Origin: an uncultured Bacillota bacterium
GTDB lineage: Bacteria; Bacillota; Clostridia; Tissierellales; Tissierellaceae
Direction: 5' to 3'
Length of the DNA stretch: 19,657 nucleotides
Assembly (NCBI GenBank): GCA_937951995.1
Contig: CALGAG010000019.1
Coordinates: forward strand, 1-19,657
Part shown: positions 1-7,572 of the stretch, one piece after another
Layout: the number at the start of each line of letters is the position of its first letter
Position numbering within the stretch: position 1 is the stretch's first letter
The notes under the pieces: model-generated
What the model saw: the letters and a program-made list of their open reading frames with translations, nothing else
What the model was told of the DNA's origin: nothing
Database searches by the model: none
Program-made: the position numbers and the translations under genes

Positions 1-90
1 CCATGACGGTGAATTAGTTTACCGGTTAAATGGATTATTAAAAGGTTTTATTTGAGCAAATGATTTCAGTGTGACTGTAGCCGATACAAT

Positions 91-123
91 GGACCCGTAT
101 CGCCGTGATGGTGGGTCTGTTTT
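91..123 (+). terminator. possible weak intrinsic terminator of an upstream gene
   Basis: A six-pair stem (GGACCC at 91-96 with GGGTCT at 113-118, one G-U pair) is followed by a short T-rich stretch (GTTTTA). One frame is open from base 2 and stops at TGA 53-55, so this could be the last 17 codons of an off-window gene with the hairpin about 36 bases later. The open stretch is too short to identify, the loop is long and the T-run is weak. The rest of bases 1-228 holds no gene that I can see. Confidence 0.35.
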
Positions 124-228
124 ACCGTTACAGTGGAGTAAGTGTACCCAAATACTCAACTTAGGGTAACTATATTACAGATAATCCAAGTGGATAAGGT
201 TTAAATGAAATTTTCAAGGAGGAGTTAG

Positions 229-954
229 ATGACAAATTACAATGAGTTTATGAGTGAATTTAACAGAATAGAGGATTTTCTTAAGGACCTGGTAAATGCA
301 AAATACAACATGCCCTTCTATAAGCTATTGGAGGAGGCCATGAAAAGGGACAAGCTGGTTAAGCAGTTTTATCAGGAGTTAAGAACCATGTCTGACTTGC
401 GTAACATAATTGCCCATGGAGATCCAAATGATCCCGTGGCACTGCCTTCAGAGTCAACGCTCAATAGGATAAGATTCATTGAGGATCAATTTACCAATCC
501 ACTAAAGATTATTGATGTTTTTAAGAAAAGCGTAGATGCTTTTGATGCCACTGACAGCCTGGAAGAGGTCTTGAGCGAGATTGATAAATACCATTATTCG
601 CAATTTCCAGTTGTGAAGTCTGGGGAGTTCATTGGCCTTATTACAGAGAATGGAATTACAAATTGGCTGGCCTCGAGTGTGAAGAATGATAACATCTCCA
701 TAAAAAATACAACCGTACAGGATGTGATCCTTGGGGATGAGGAAAGTGACAGCTACAGTTTTATGCTTACTTCAGACACACTGTATGATGTCATTGATAA
801 ATTTGAGGAAATAAGAAGGAAGAAAAACAGAACGGCGACAATCATTGTTTTGAACCGAAAAGTGAATCCAGTTAATGTTGAGGATATCTACACAATATTA
901 ACTCCTTGGGATTTGGATATAATTTTTAGTAAATTGGGAATGGGCTTGGAGTAA
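229..954 (+). CDS. CBS-domain-pair protein with HEPN-like N-terminal helical region
   Basis: This 241-residue soluble protein starts at an ATG six bases after AAGGAGGA (216-223), so the start is secure. Residues 1 to about 90 look all-helical and contain RNIIAH (R58 to H63). That spacing matches the Rx4-6H signature of HEPN domains, many of which are RNases or RNA-binding modules. Residues about 93-160 and 165-235 look like two CBS motifs; the first is clear (SQFPVV then GLITENGI), the second more diverged. CBS pairs usually bind adenine nucleotides and act as regulatory switches. There is no signal peptide or membrane segment. The gene stands alone, with a terminator at 1051. A nucleotide-sensing role follows from the CBS family; any RNase activity is inference from one short motif. 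It could simply be a structural helical domain with a chance RN...H. Confidence 0.8.
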   Translation: MTNYNEFMSEFNRIEDFLKDLVNAKYNMPFYKLLEEAMKRDKLVKQFYQELRTMSDLRNIIAHGDPNDPVALPSESTLNRIRFIEDQFTNPLKIIDVFKKSVDAFDATDSLEEVLSEIDKYHYSQFPVVKSGEFIGLITENGITNWLASSVKNDNISIKNTTVQDVILGDEESDSYSFMLTSDTLYDVIDKFEEIRRKKNRTATIIVLNRKVNPVNVEDIYTILTPWDLDIIFSKLGMGLE

Positions 955-1050
955 TTACATCATTCTCTTGATATGCAATTAACTTGTTCATAGAGGAGAT
1001 TTAATCAGCAATAGAATTGGCTACTTAATATATATGGTACTTAAAAGCAC

Positions 1051-1090
1051 CCCTGGAATGTTTTGATTCCAGGGATTTCTGTGTTTGTTT
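1051..1090 (+). terminator. intrinsic terminator after the CBS protein
   Basis: A nine-pair perfect stem (1051-1059 with 1066-1074, arm CCCTGGAAT) and a six-base loop are followed by ATTTCTGTGTTTGTTT, a T-rich but interrupted tail. It lies about 100 bases after the CBS gene and ahead of the SLH gene, so it should isolate the two. Confidence 0.75.
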
Positions 1091-1159
1091 ACACATTGAT
1101 ATGGTTCTGTCACGTTTTTTAGGGTATTACATAACTAAAGTATTCATGGAGGTGAATGA

Positions 1160-2254
1160 ATGAGAAATCTAATGAGAACATCTTTAATTGTAGTCTTTGC
1201 ATTACTATTTACAGTTTCTGTCTCATTTGCAAGTACAAATTTTTCCGATGTAGATAACCACTGGGGACAGACCTACATTGATTATCTGGCATCTCAGGGC
1301 TTAATCAGTGGTTTTCCAGATGGCACTTTCAAACCAAATGAGACATTAACAAGAGCACAGGTCAGTTCAATACTTTCAAGCGAATTAAACCTTAATCCTG
1401 AGCCCGCAAGCTTTCCGGATGTGTCGGCTTCACATTGGGCAAATGGTCATATTGGTGCTGTAGTATCCCAAGGGATAATGAACGGCTATCCGGATGGTAG
1501 CTTCAGACCAGACAACCCTATGACAAGAGCTGAGGTTTCTGCAGTTATCGCTGCAGCTTACAATATGACCCAAAGCACTTCAAATAGTCCATTTAGCGAC
1601 TTAGCACAAAATCACTGGTCATTTTCAAATGTTATGGCTCTTTTAGACAGCTATGTAATCTCTGGTTACCCAGACGGTACCTTCAGGCCAAACAATTCAA
1701 TGACCAGAGCTGAATTTTCAGTGGTCATGGGCAAGGCAATAAATCCGCTGTTCACCCAGGAGGCGGCTCTAACCTCTGATGCTCTAGACATAGCCCAAAT
1801 TCTTAAGGATGAAGATATGGCTGCTCTTGCAGGCTATGCTCATCCAGTTGATGGCATAAGGTTTTCTCCATATTACTATATAGAGAACAGCCATCAAGTC
1901 TTCACTGCTGCTCAAATCCCAAGTCTGCTTGCCGATAACAGTGTATATTTCTGGGGTATTCAGGATGGGTCAGGTTTTGACATTGACGAGACCCCTCAAG
2001 ACTACTTTGACAGGTATGTAAATGCCAGGGACTTTACGTCTCCTGATGAGACCGTATACAACAATGTCATAGCCAGGGGAAATCTAATAAACAACATTCC
2101 TTCCTTCTACCCAAATGCAGTATTTGTGGAGCTTCATGTGGAAGGGACCCAACAATACAGCGGAATGGACTGGAGAAGTCTCTATCTGATATTTGAGGAG
2201 TACAACGGAGACTTTTACCTTATTGGTATCGCAAATGGAGAATGGACAACTTAG
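1160..2254 (+). CDS. secreted S-layer-homology (SLH) domain protein with a conserved-looking C-terminal domain
   Basis: The 364-residue protein begins at an ATG preceded by GGAGGTGA (1148-1155). Residues 1-24 are a signal peptide (basic start, hydrophobic core, likely cleavage after SFA). Three SLH repeats follow at about 28-70, 87-130 and 147-190, each with an HW near its start and a G(F/Y)PDG(T/S)F(K/R)P core plus an (L/M)TRA ending. SLH triplets bind pyruvylated secondary wall polymers, so the protein is expected on the cell surface. Residues about 200-364 form a separate domain that ends MDWRSLYLIFEEYNGDFY and then a short GIANGEW tail. I recall similar endings in other secreted Bacillota proteins but know no function. 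It is followed by its own strong terminator and so is probably a single-gene unit. Surface location is well supported; the job of the C-terminal domain is unknown. Confidence 0.9.
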   Translation: MRNLMRTSLIVVFALLFTVSVSFASTNFSDVDNHWGQTYIDYLASQGLISGFPDGTFKPNETLTRAQVSSILSSELNLNPEPASFPDVSASHWANGHIGAVVSQGIMNGYPDGSFRPDNPMTRAEVSAVIAAAYNMTQSTSNSPFSDLAQNHWSFSNVMALLDSYVISGYPDGTFRPNNSMTRAEFSVVMGKAINPLFTQEAALTSDALDIAQILKDEDMAALAGYAHPVDGIRFSPYYYIENSHQVFTAAQIPSLLADNSVYFWGIQDGSGFDIDETPQDYFDRYVNARDFTSPDETVYNNVIARGNLINNIPSFYPNAVFVELHVEGTQQYSGMDWRSLYLIFEEYNGDFYLIGIANGEWTT

Positions 2255-2313
2255 ATCAGGGACAGAACATGCAAAGACAGCATTGAGATGACAAATACCA
2301 AGAAAGATCGAGG

Positions 2314-2362
2314 TACACCCCAAATGTTAGACTAAAATCTAATGTTTGGAGGTGTATTTTTT
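2314..2362 (+). terminator. strong intrinsic terminator after the SLH protein
   Basis: An 18-pair stem (left arm 2314-2331, right arm 2338-2356) contains two G-U pairs and one bulged A, has a six-base loop CTAAAA, and runs into six Ts at 2357-2362. This is a textbook rho-independent terminator on the + strand. Confidence 0.9.
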
Positions 2363-2382
2363 ATTGCGTGATTTGGGATTTA

Positions 2383-2411
2383 TTGTTTGAGAATATGGAA
2401 GATGATATACT
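2383..2411 (+). promoter_or_regulatory. probable sigma-A promoter with extended -10 for the surface nuclease gene
   Basis: TTGTTT (2383-2388) and TATACT (2406-2411) are 17 bases apart, and TG at 2403-2404 makes it an extended -10 box. The start of transcription would be near 2418, giving a leader of roughly 108 bases before the ATG at 2526. The leader holds a possible small hairpin (2438-2466, GCTCCTT against AAGGGAGC). It sits just after the previous terminator, where a new promoter is expected. Confidence 0.6.
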
Positions 2412-2525
2412 GATTATAGCTAAGGTTTATGACCAATGCTCCTTGGAGGGCTTAGGCAAAGGGAGCGGATTAATATCTTGTTCCTGTAGGATGACAGAAA
2501 ACAAAGAAATCAGAGGGATTGTGTT

Positions 2526-3635
2526 ATGAAGAAAATTTTAGTTTTGTTGCTGGTGGTTGTTCTAATCCTTGGAAATGGAGTATTTGCGGAGGATATAGCC
2601 GTTGAGGTCGACGGGAGAAAGCTAGATTTTGATGTTGCTCCTACCATAATCGATGGGAGGACAATCCTGCCGGCAAGGACAATCTTCGAGTCATTGGGAC
2701 TTGAAGTTAAATGGGATGATGTGACAAGGACTGTGACTGGGATTGGAGAGGGAACTGAGCTTTCACTTGTCATAGGACAAAGTGTTGCCTATGTAAATGG
2801 AGAGCCTGTAAATCTTGATGTGCCTCCAAAAATAATTGATGATAGAAGCATGGTTCCTGTAAGATTTGTGGCTGAGTCAACAGGGGCGGATGTGGATTGG
2901 GATAATTCCACAAGGACAGTTCTCATAAGAAGTGAGACCAATCTTAAGGAAGATCCATTTGGTGACAACATCTACATAGAGGTCGACGGTGGAGACCTAT
3001 CAGGGCACAGGCTTCCAAATGTGGTAGTTGACATTGGATATGGTGATAGGGAATACTGGGCATATACAAATGAGTATGGTCAGCTGGTAAGGGTTGTTGC
3101 AGATGAGATTGTGCTCCAGGATGAGAGCACGGAGGATGTGCTCCATTCAGGAAGATACTTCCATGATGAGGCAAAGGTGCCGGGTACAGAGCATCCTGAG
3201 CTTGACGAAGGCCATGTAATTGCAGATTCACTTGGGGGAGTATCAAATGCATACAACATAACTCCTCAGAATAGTACACTTAACAGACATGGTGATCAAG
3301 CCTATATGGAGAAGACCATAAGGGAAGCTGGTGGAGCCACCAATTTTGAGGCCATAATTACCTATCCAAATGTGAATACACAGATACCAAGCCATTATAA
3401 GTACACCTACACCGTCTGGGGGAGTGAAGTAGTCGACGAGTTTGACAATATCAATCCGGATGATTACAGCTCCAATACAGGGATATTAAATCTTGGCCTT
3501 GAGGATCTGCTTGGAGTGGATATGGACCTGCCACATATATTCAATGGGTTGGACCTGGAGAGTACAGTTGATGGCATAAGGATCAAGGGTAAGCAACTAC
3601 TTGAAGCCATAATGTCCAATACAAGGCTGCCTTAG
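2526..3635 (+). CDS. secreted stalk-domain protein with C-terminal DNA/RNA non-specific endonuclease domain
   Basis: This is a 369-residue exported protein. Residues 1-21 are a signal peptide (ends GVFA). Residues about 25-135 are a copper-amine-oxidase N-terminal-like 'stalk' domain seen as two repeats, with the characteristic PTIIDGRTILPAR and PPKIIDDRSMVPVRFVAE segments followed by W-D/N-x-(S/T)R-TV strands. Residues about 150-320 resemble the DNA/RNA non-specific endonuclease family (EndoNS_2 type, as in EssD-like proteins): DEGHVIADSLGG carries the likely catalytic H230, and NITPQNSTLNR carries N249 and N253, candidate metal ligands of a His-Me finger. The ribosome site is GAGGGA before the ATG, and the -10/-35 at 2383-2411 likely drives it. 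The stalk domain suggests holding the enzyme at the cell wall, possibly for scavenging nucleic acids; a toxin role is less likely because no toxin-delivery module is visible. Enzyme class is well supported, substrate is inference. Confidence 0.85.
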   Translation: MKKILVLLLVVVLILGNGVFAEDIAVEVDGRKLDFDVAPTIIDGRTILPARTIFESLGLEVKWDDVTRTVTGIGEGTELSLVIGQSVAYVNGEPVNLDVPPKIIDDRSMVPVRFVAESTGADVDWDNSTRTVLIRSETNLKEDPFGDNIYIEVDGGDLSGHRLPNVVVDIGYGDREYWAYTNEYGQLVRVVADEIVLQDESTEDVLHSGRYFHDEAKVPGTEHPELDEGHVIADSLGGVSNAYNITPQNSTLNRHGDQAYMEKTIREAGGATNFEAIITYPNVNTQIPSHYKYTYTVWGSEVVDEFDNINPDDYSSNTGILNLGLEDLLGVDMDLPHIFNGLDLESTVDGIRIKGKQLLEAIMSNTRLP

Positions 3636-3660
3636 GAAGAGGAGATAGGAGGTTGTAAAG

Positions 3661-3864
3661 TTGAAAATAGGATTTAGAAAGCCTAGCTTGAACAAAAGAA
3701 TAAGATCCAGGACAAGTATAAAAAGACAGATTATCCACAGAGCTGGCCTGAAAATGCCACGAGGATACGGATGGGCCAGGAATCCAAAGAAGTATGTTTA
3801 CAACAAGGTATACAACAGGACGTCGTTTGATATTTTCAAATCTTTAAAGAAGCTCCTTAAGTAG
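3661..3864 (+). CDS. small, strongly basic protein of unknown function
   Basis: The 67-residue frame opens with TTG seven bases after a perfect AGGAGGT (3647-3653), which makes translation likely despite the rare start. It begins 25 bases after the nuclease stop and is probably cotranscribed with it. The product is very rich in Lys and Arg (near one third of residues), has no signal peptide or membrane segment, and contains a compact core PRGYGWARNPKKYVYNKVYN followed by RTSFDIF. I have an impression of similar short proteins in other Bacillota but cannot name the family. The charge suggests nucleic acid binding. An inhibitor of the neighbouring nuclease is conceivable, but such inhibitors are usually acidic and the nuclease is exported, so I do not assign that role. 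Confidence 0.65.
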   Translation: MKIGFRKPSLNKRIRSRTSIKRQIIHRAGLKMPRGYGWARNPKKYVYNKVYNRTSFDIFKSLKKLLK

Positions 3865-3939
3865 AAGGATACTATTTAATAATTCCCGATCAACAATCAT
3901 CAATACTCAAAAAAAACAAAACAGAAATGAAGGGATAAA

Positions 3940-4515
3940 ATGGAATTTGGAAGAAAATTATACTCATTGGGAGAAATTTACACGATACTGTACAAGGGAA
4001 TTGGTTCAGCCCCACATATGACAAAAGCAAAGCGTAAGGGTGAGATGACCAGTGAATTTATAGAGAGGATCATGCTTGCTGTAACCGAGGTCAACGGGTG
4101 CCCCTTGTGTTCCTATGCACACACCAAGATGGCCCTTGAGGCTGGGATGAACAACGAGGAGATTCACAACATGCTCTCCGGTGTGATGGAGGATGTTCCT
4201 GAGGAAGACCTGCAGGCTGTAATGTTTGCACAGCATTATGCAGATTCCAGAGGCTACCCTTCCAGGGAGTCTTGGGACAGGGTTGTTGAGAACTATGGAA
4301 TTGTTAAGGCCAAGGGAATCCTTGGAGCAATAAGGGCAATAATGATGGGAAATGCACTTGGAATTCCCTGGGGATCGTTTTTCAATAGATTTAAAGGACA
4401 GCCTGATGAAAGAAGCAATCTTGGCTATGAGCTTGGAGTAATGGTAATTGGAAGCATCATGATTCCTGTGGCTTTGGTGCATGCGCTACTTGCTTCAATG
4501 AAAACAAGGAGTTGA
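3940..4515 (+). CDS. carboxymuconolactone decarboxylase / AhpD-like protein
   Basis: The 191-residue protein shows the AhpD/CMD core: C54, C57 and H61 in CPLCSYAHTKMALEAG, preceded by an acidic helix ending TEVNG. In AhpD the CxxCxxxH motif is the redox-active site that passes reducing equivalents to a peroxiredoxin. Many relatives are uncharacterised thiol-disulfide proteins, and no ahpC is nearby. The last 30 residues (about 160-187) are hydrophobic and may form a membrane anchor, which plain AhpD lacks. A modest GAAGGGA lies upstream of the ATG. AAGGAG for the next small gene lies inside its 3' end, so the two are probably translated together. A redox role is a family inference; the partner is unknown. 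Confidence 0.8.
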   Translation: MEFGRKLYSLGEIYTILYKGIGSAPHMTKAKRKGEMTSEFIERIMLAVTEVNGCPLCSYAHTKMALEAGMNNEEIHNMLSGVMEDVPEEDLQAVMFAQHYADSRGYPSRESWDRVVENYGIVKAKGILGAIRAIMMGNALGIPWGSFFNRFKGQPDERSNLGYELGVMVIGSIMIPVALVHALLASMKTRS

Positions 4516-4521
4516 AGGAAT

Positions 4522-4764
4522 TTGGGTGGAAGAAAGAAGCAAAAGAAGAAAAATAAGGACAAGGAAGTTGAGATATGGACAGAAGAGCAATACGAAGATT
4601 ATCTTAAGGGGGTATATGGGCTGGATTTCATTGCCGGTTATACAGAGGGAGGCATGCCTTTCGGATTACCTGCAGATGAGACTGCCGAGGAGAAGATTAT
4701 TGAAACGGAAAATGTTGAAAGGAAAACAGGAGCTTGCTGTGATGACGACGATTTACCATTCTAA
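4522..4764 (+). CDS. small hypothetical protein with basic head and acidic CCDDDD tail
   Basis: An 80-residue frame starts at TTG, ten bases after AAGGAG (4506-4511) and only six bases after the previous stop. No in-frame ATG occurs early, so TTG is the best start. The first 15 residues are almost all Lys, Arg, Gly, Gln and Asn; the middle holds WTEEQYEDYLKGVYGLDFIA and a GGMPFG turn; the end is acidic with a Cys pair (GACCDDDDLPF). I do not recognise a named family, though the WTEE(Q/D)Y...YG(L/M)D(F/Y)IAG pattern looks like a conserved short Bacillota protein. An alternative frame at 4526 lacks such a pattern and is rejected. It lies upstream of the SNF2/SWIM genes but with a gap of 129 bases. 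Confidence 0.6.
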   Translation: MGGRKKQKKKNKDKEVEIWTEEQYEDYLKGVYGLDFIAGYTEGGMPFGLPADETAEEKIIETENVERKTGACCDDDDLPF

Positions 4765-4893
4765 TTGTGAGGGCAGGTTTTTCGGGGATCACATACAGTA
4801 TGTAATTCTTTTAGGAACAATTACTAGACATATCTGTTTCCAGTGTTTAAATTAGAGTCATAGATAGACTCAAACGACTTGGAGGAAAAGGCA

Positions 4894-7572
4894 ATGGCAA
4901 TCAAAAATACAAAAATGCATATGGCGTTGAATGCATACTTCGTACCTGGAGGTTTTGTTATAGAGGAAACACCAGAAGAGATAGTGTCTTCGGGCAAGGA
5001 GTGTGAGGACCTGCTGAAGGAATGGATTATTAGGTTTGATAAGGATAAGTATCAAGCCCTGTATCATTTGGGATTTTCTGAGAAAAGGAGCTGGTTTACT
5101 CCATCAATTGAATACCTTTATAAAATTTCCGATATGGTCATTCAGAAACTCTTAAGATATCCCGGGATTGAGTATGGCAGAGAACTGGTGATAGATGAAA
5201 TAACCTTGAGTCCAGAGGAGATTGATTCCTTGATTGAGAAGGTACCCTTTGTAGTTGGAGGGGAACATGTGGACCACTATTGGATTATCCATATTTTCAA
5301 TAACCTGTTGACAGTTTTTAGCAATGAGATTAGAGCATATGAGGGGACTGTTGCAAGATATTTTTCGGAACTGAATTCAAACATGAATGTTGCAGGGAGG
5401 GTATTCTTTCATCTGGTTGAAAACAAGGACAGTGACTATCCCTTTGCTTTTATGGCAACATACTCGACTAAGGCTGAGAAGAGCAGAAAGGCACTGCACA
5501 CACCTCTGAAAAATGCCCTTTCTGAGTACAAAGGAGACGAGAAGCTGCTGCTTTCACTTATGTCCACCGTTATCAAGGCTGCAGACAGTAGTCAATTGAT
5601 ATCGGACCTGATGGAAAGCGGAGAACTGTTCTCCCCGTTGAAGTTTACAGCCGATGAGGCCTACACCTTCCTTAAGGAAATCCATATCTATGAAGGTGCT
5701 GGGATAATGTGCAGGGTTCCAGATTGGTGGAGGAAGAAGAGGAATTCATTCCAGCTTTCAGTTTCAATAGGTGAAAAGGAACCATCCAGGGTTGGATTGG
5801 ATGCAATAATGGACTTTTCCCCATCCTTGAAGGTGGGAGAGGAGGATTTGACAGAAAAAGAGCTTCGTGAGTTTCTTGCCATGGCAGAAGGGTTGGTCCA
5901 ATACAAGGGGAAATGGGTGGAAATAAACAAGGAAAAGCTAAAAGCTGTGTTGGAAGCCTTTGAAAGGCTTAAGGACATTTCCGGTGATAGTGTTATCTCC
6001 CTTGGAGATGCCATGCGTATGGAGCTTAACATTGACAAGGTAATGGACATGCCAAGTGAAGATGTTGAGATAAGTGTAAGCAATGGTCAATGGCTCAGGA
6101 TGCTTAGGGAAACCTTGGTCAAACCAAAAGCATACAACTTGGTGGAAGGGTCGGACTCATTTAAAGGGGACCTGAGGGAATATCAGGAAATAGGTTTCCA
6201 ATGGCTAAACAAGATGTCACAATTTGGATTTGGTGCATGTCTTGCTGATGATATGGGACTTGGAAAGACCGTTCAAGTCATAGCTTTTCTTGAACATTCA
6301 AGAGTGGACCATGGAGGCAGGGCACTTCTTGTTATACCTGCATCCCTGATAGGTAACTGGCAGATGGAAGTGGAGAAATTTGCCCCGGAAATGGAGTATA
6401 AGGTACTACATAAGAGCGCAGGAAATGGGTTCGAGGGATTGGATGAGGAGGATTCTACTTTCCTGTATATAACAACATATGGGATGGTTTCAAGATTGGA
6501 TGAAATCAGGGAAGGAATCTGGGACTACCTGATACTTGATGAGGCCCAGGCAATAAAAAATCCCAGAACCAAACAAACCAGGTCAGTCAAGGAAATAAAC
6601 TCTAGAGTGAGGATAGCATTGACTGGGACACCAATAGAGAACAGATTGGGAGACCTGTGGTCACTGTTTGACTTTCTAAACCAGGGACTATTAGGCACTG
6701 CCAAGGAGTTTTCAGGATTCACAAAGCAGCTTTATGAGGATGGAGGAGGCTATGAGAAGCTGAGGAAGATGATCCAACCTTTTATCCTTAGAAGATTGAA
6801 GACGGACAAGAGCATAATATCCGACCTTCCTGAGAAGATTGAGATAAATGAGTATTCAATACTATCAAAGAAGCAGATTGCTTTGTATAGGCAATTGGTA
6901 GACAAGATTGCCATTGGTCTGGATAGCGCCGAAGGAATTGAGAGAAAGGGACTAATACTATCGAGCATAATGAGATTCAAACAGATATGCAACCATCCTG
7001 ACCAGTACATGGGCAGGGAGGAGTTCAAACCTGAGAATAGCGGAAAATTTCAGCTTTTAAGGGAGATTTGTGAGACAATACATGAAAAAAGAGAGAGGGT
7101 GCTTGTTTTCACTCAGTTCAGGGAAATGACCGGCCCCATTTCAGATTTCCTGGAGGAGATTTTTCAAAAGGAAGGCCTGGTGCTCCATGGTGGTACACCA
7201 GTGAAAAAACGCAATGAAATGGTTGAAAGGTTCAATGGGGACCACTATGTTCCATTTATGGTACTTTCTCTCAAGGCTGGGGGTGTTGGGCTTAACCTTA
7301 CTGCAGCCAATCACGTTGTGCATTTTGACAGATGGTGGAATCCAGCCGTTGAGAACCAGGCTACGGACAGGGCATTCCGAATTGGACAGAGTAAGAATGT
7401 TATGGTCCATAAATTTATAAGCAAAGGGACCATAGAGGAGAAGATAGACGCCATGATTGCTGAGAAGCAAAAACTTGCGGGGGACATATTGAGCTCAACT
7501 GGAGAGCAGTGGATTACTGAGTATGACAATGAGCAGCTGATGAAGCTGTTTCTACTGGGAGGTGAAGATTGA
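4894..7572 (+). CDS. SNF2-family helicase-like ATPase (YwqA-like)
   Basis: I place the start at ATG 4894 because GGAGGA (4881-4886) sits seven bases before it. A TTG at 4879 would put that ribosome site inside the gene. The product is 892 residues. The N-terminal half includes a bacterial SNF2-associated region (about 300-390, with the LVQYKGKWVEINKEKLKA stretch typical of DUF3670). The C-terminal half is a full SF2 motor: Walker A DDMGLGKT (K458), Walker B DEAQ (549-552), motif III LTGTP (576-580), motif V LKAGGVGLNL and motif VI QATDRAFRIGQ (822-832). All key residues are present, so it should be an active ATPase that moves along DNA without necessarily unwinding it. The 3' end overlaps the SWIM gene by one base. 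In other Bacillota a SNF2/SWIM pair is a recurrent neighbourhood of unclear role, probably in DNA repair or nucleoprotein remodelling. Confidence 0.95.
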   Translation: MAIKNTKMHMALNAYFVPGGFVIEETPEEIVSSGKECEDLLKEWIIRFDKDKYQALYHLGFSEKRSWFTPSIEYLYKISDMVIQKLLRYPGIEYGRELVIDEITLSPEEIDSLIEKVPFVVGGEHVDHYWIIHIFNNLLTVFSNEIRAYEGTVARYFSELNSNMNVAGRVFFHLVENKDSDYPFAFMATYSTKAEKSRKALHTPLKNALSEYKGDEKLLLSLMSTVIKAADSSQLISDLMESGELFSPLKFTADEAYTFLKEIHIYEGAGIMCRVPDWWRKKRNSFQLSVSIGEKEPSRVGLDAIMDFSPSLKVGEEDLTEKELREFLAMAEGLVQYKGKWVEINKEKLKAVLEAFERLKDISGDSVISLGDAMRMELNIDKVMDMPSEDVEISVSNGQWLRMLRETLVKPKAYNLVEGSDSFKGDLREYQEIGFQWLNKMSQFGFGACLADDMGLGKTVQVIAFLEHSRVDHGGRALLVIPASLIGNWQMEVEKFAPEMEYKVLHKSAGNGFEGLDEEDSTFLYITTYGMVSRLDEIREGIWDYLILDEAQAIKNPRTKQTRSVKEINSRVRIALTGTPIENRLGDLWSLFDFLNQGLLGTAKEFSGFTKQLYEDGGGYEKLRKMIQPFILRRLKTDKSIISDLPEKIEINEYSILSKKQIALYRQLVDKIAIGLDSAEGIERKGLILSSIMRFKQICNHPDQYMGREEFKPENSGKFQLLREICETIHEKRERVLVFTQFREMTGPISDFLEEIFQKEGLVLHGGTPVKKRNEMVERFNGDHYVPFMVLSLKAGGVGLNLTAANHVVHFDRWWNPAVENQATDRAFRIGQSKNVMVHKFISKGTIEEKIDAMIAEKQKLAGDILSSTGEQWITEYDNEQLMKLFLLGGED

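Noticed and set aside
1..55. Open frame from base 2 to TGA at 53-55 as the end of an upstream gene
   Set aside because: Seventeen codons are too few to identify or separate from chance; only mentioned with the hairpin at 91-123.
1096..1130. TTGATA and TATTAC as a promoter for the SLH gene
   Set aside because: The boxes are about 23 bases apart, too far for a sigma-A promoter.
2944..3279. 111-codon - strand frame inside the nuclease gene, and similar long antisense frames within other genes
   Set aside because: They are mirror frames of well-supported coding regions, with no ribosome sites or recognisable domains.
4526..4855. 109-codon frame overlapping the 80-residue gene
   Set aside because: It is out of frame with the better supported TTG-start gene, shows no family pattern, and runs into the noncoding gap.
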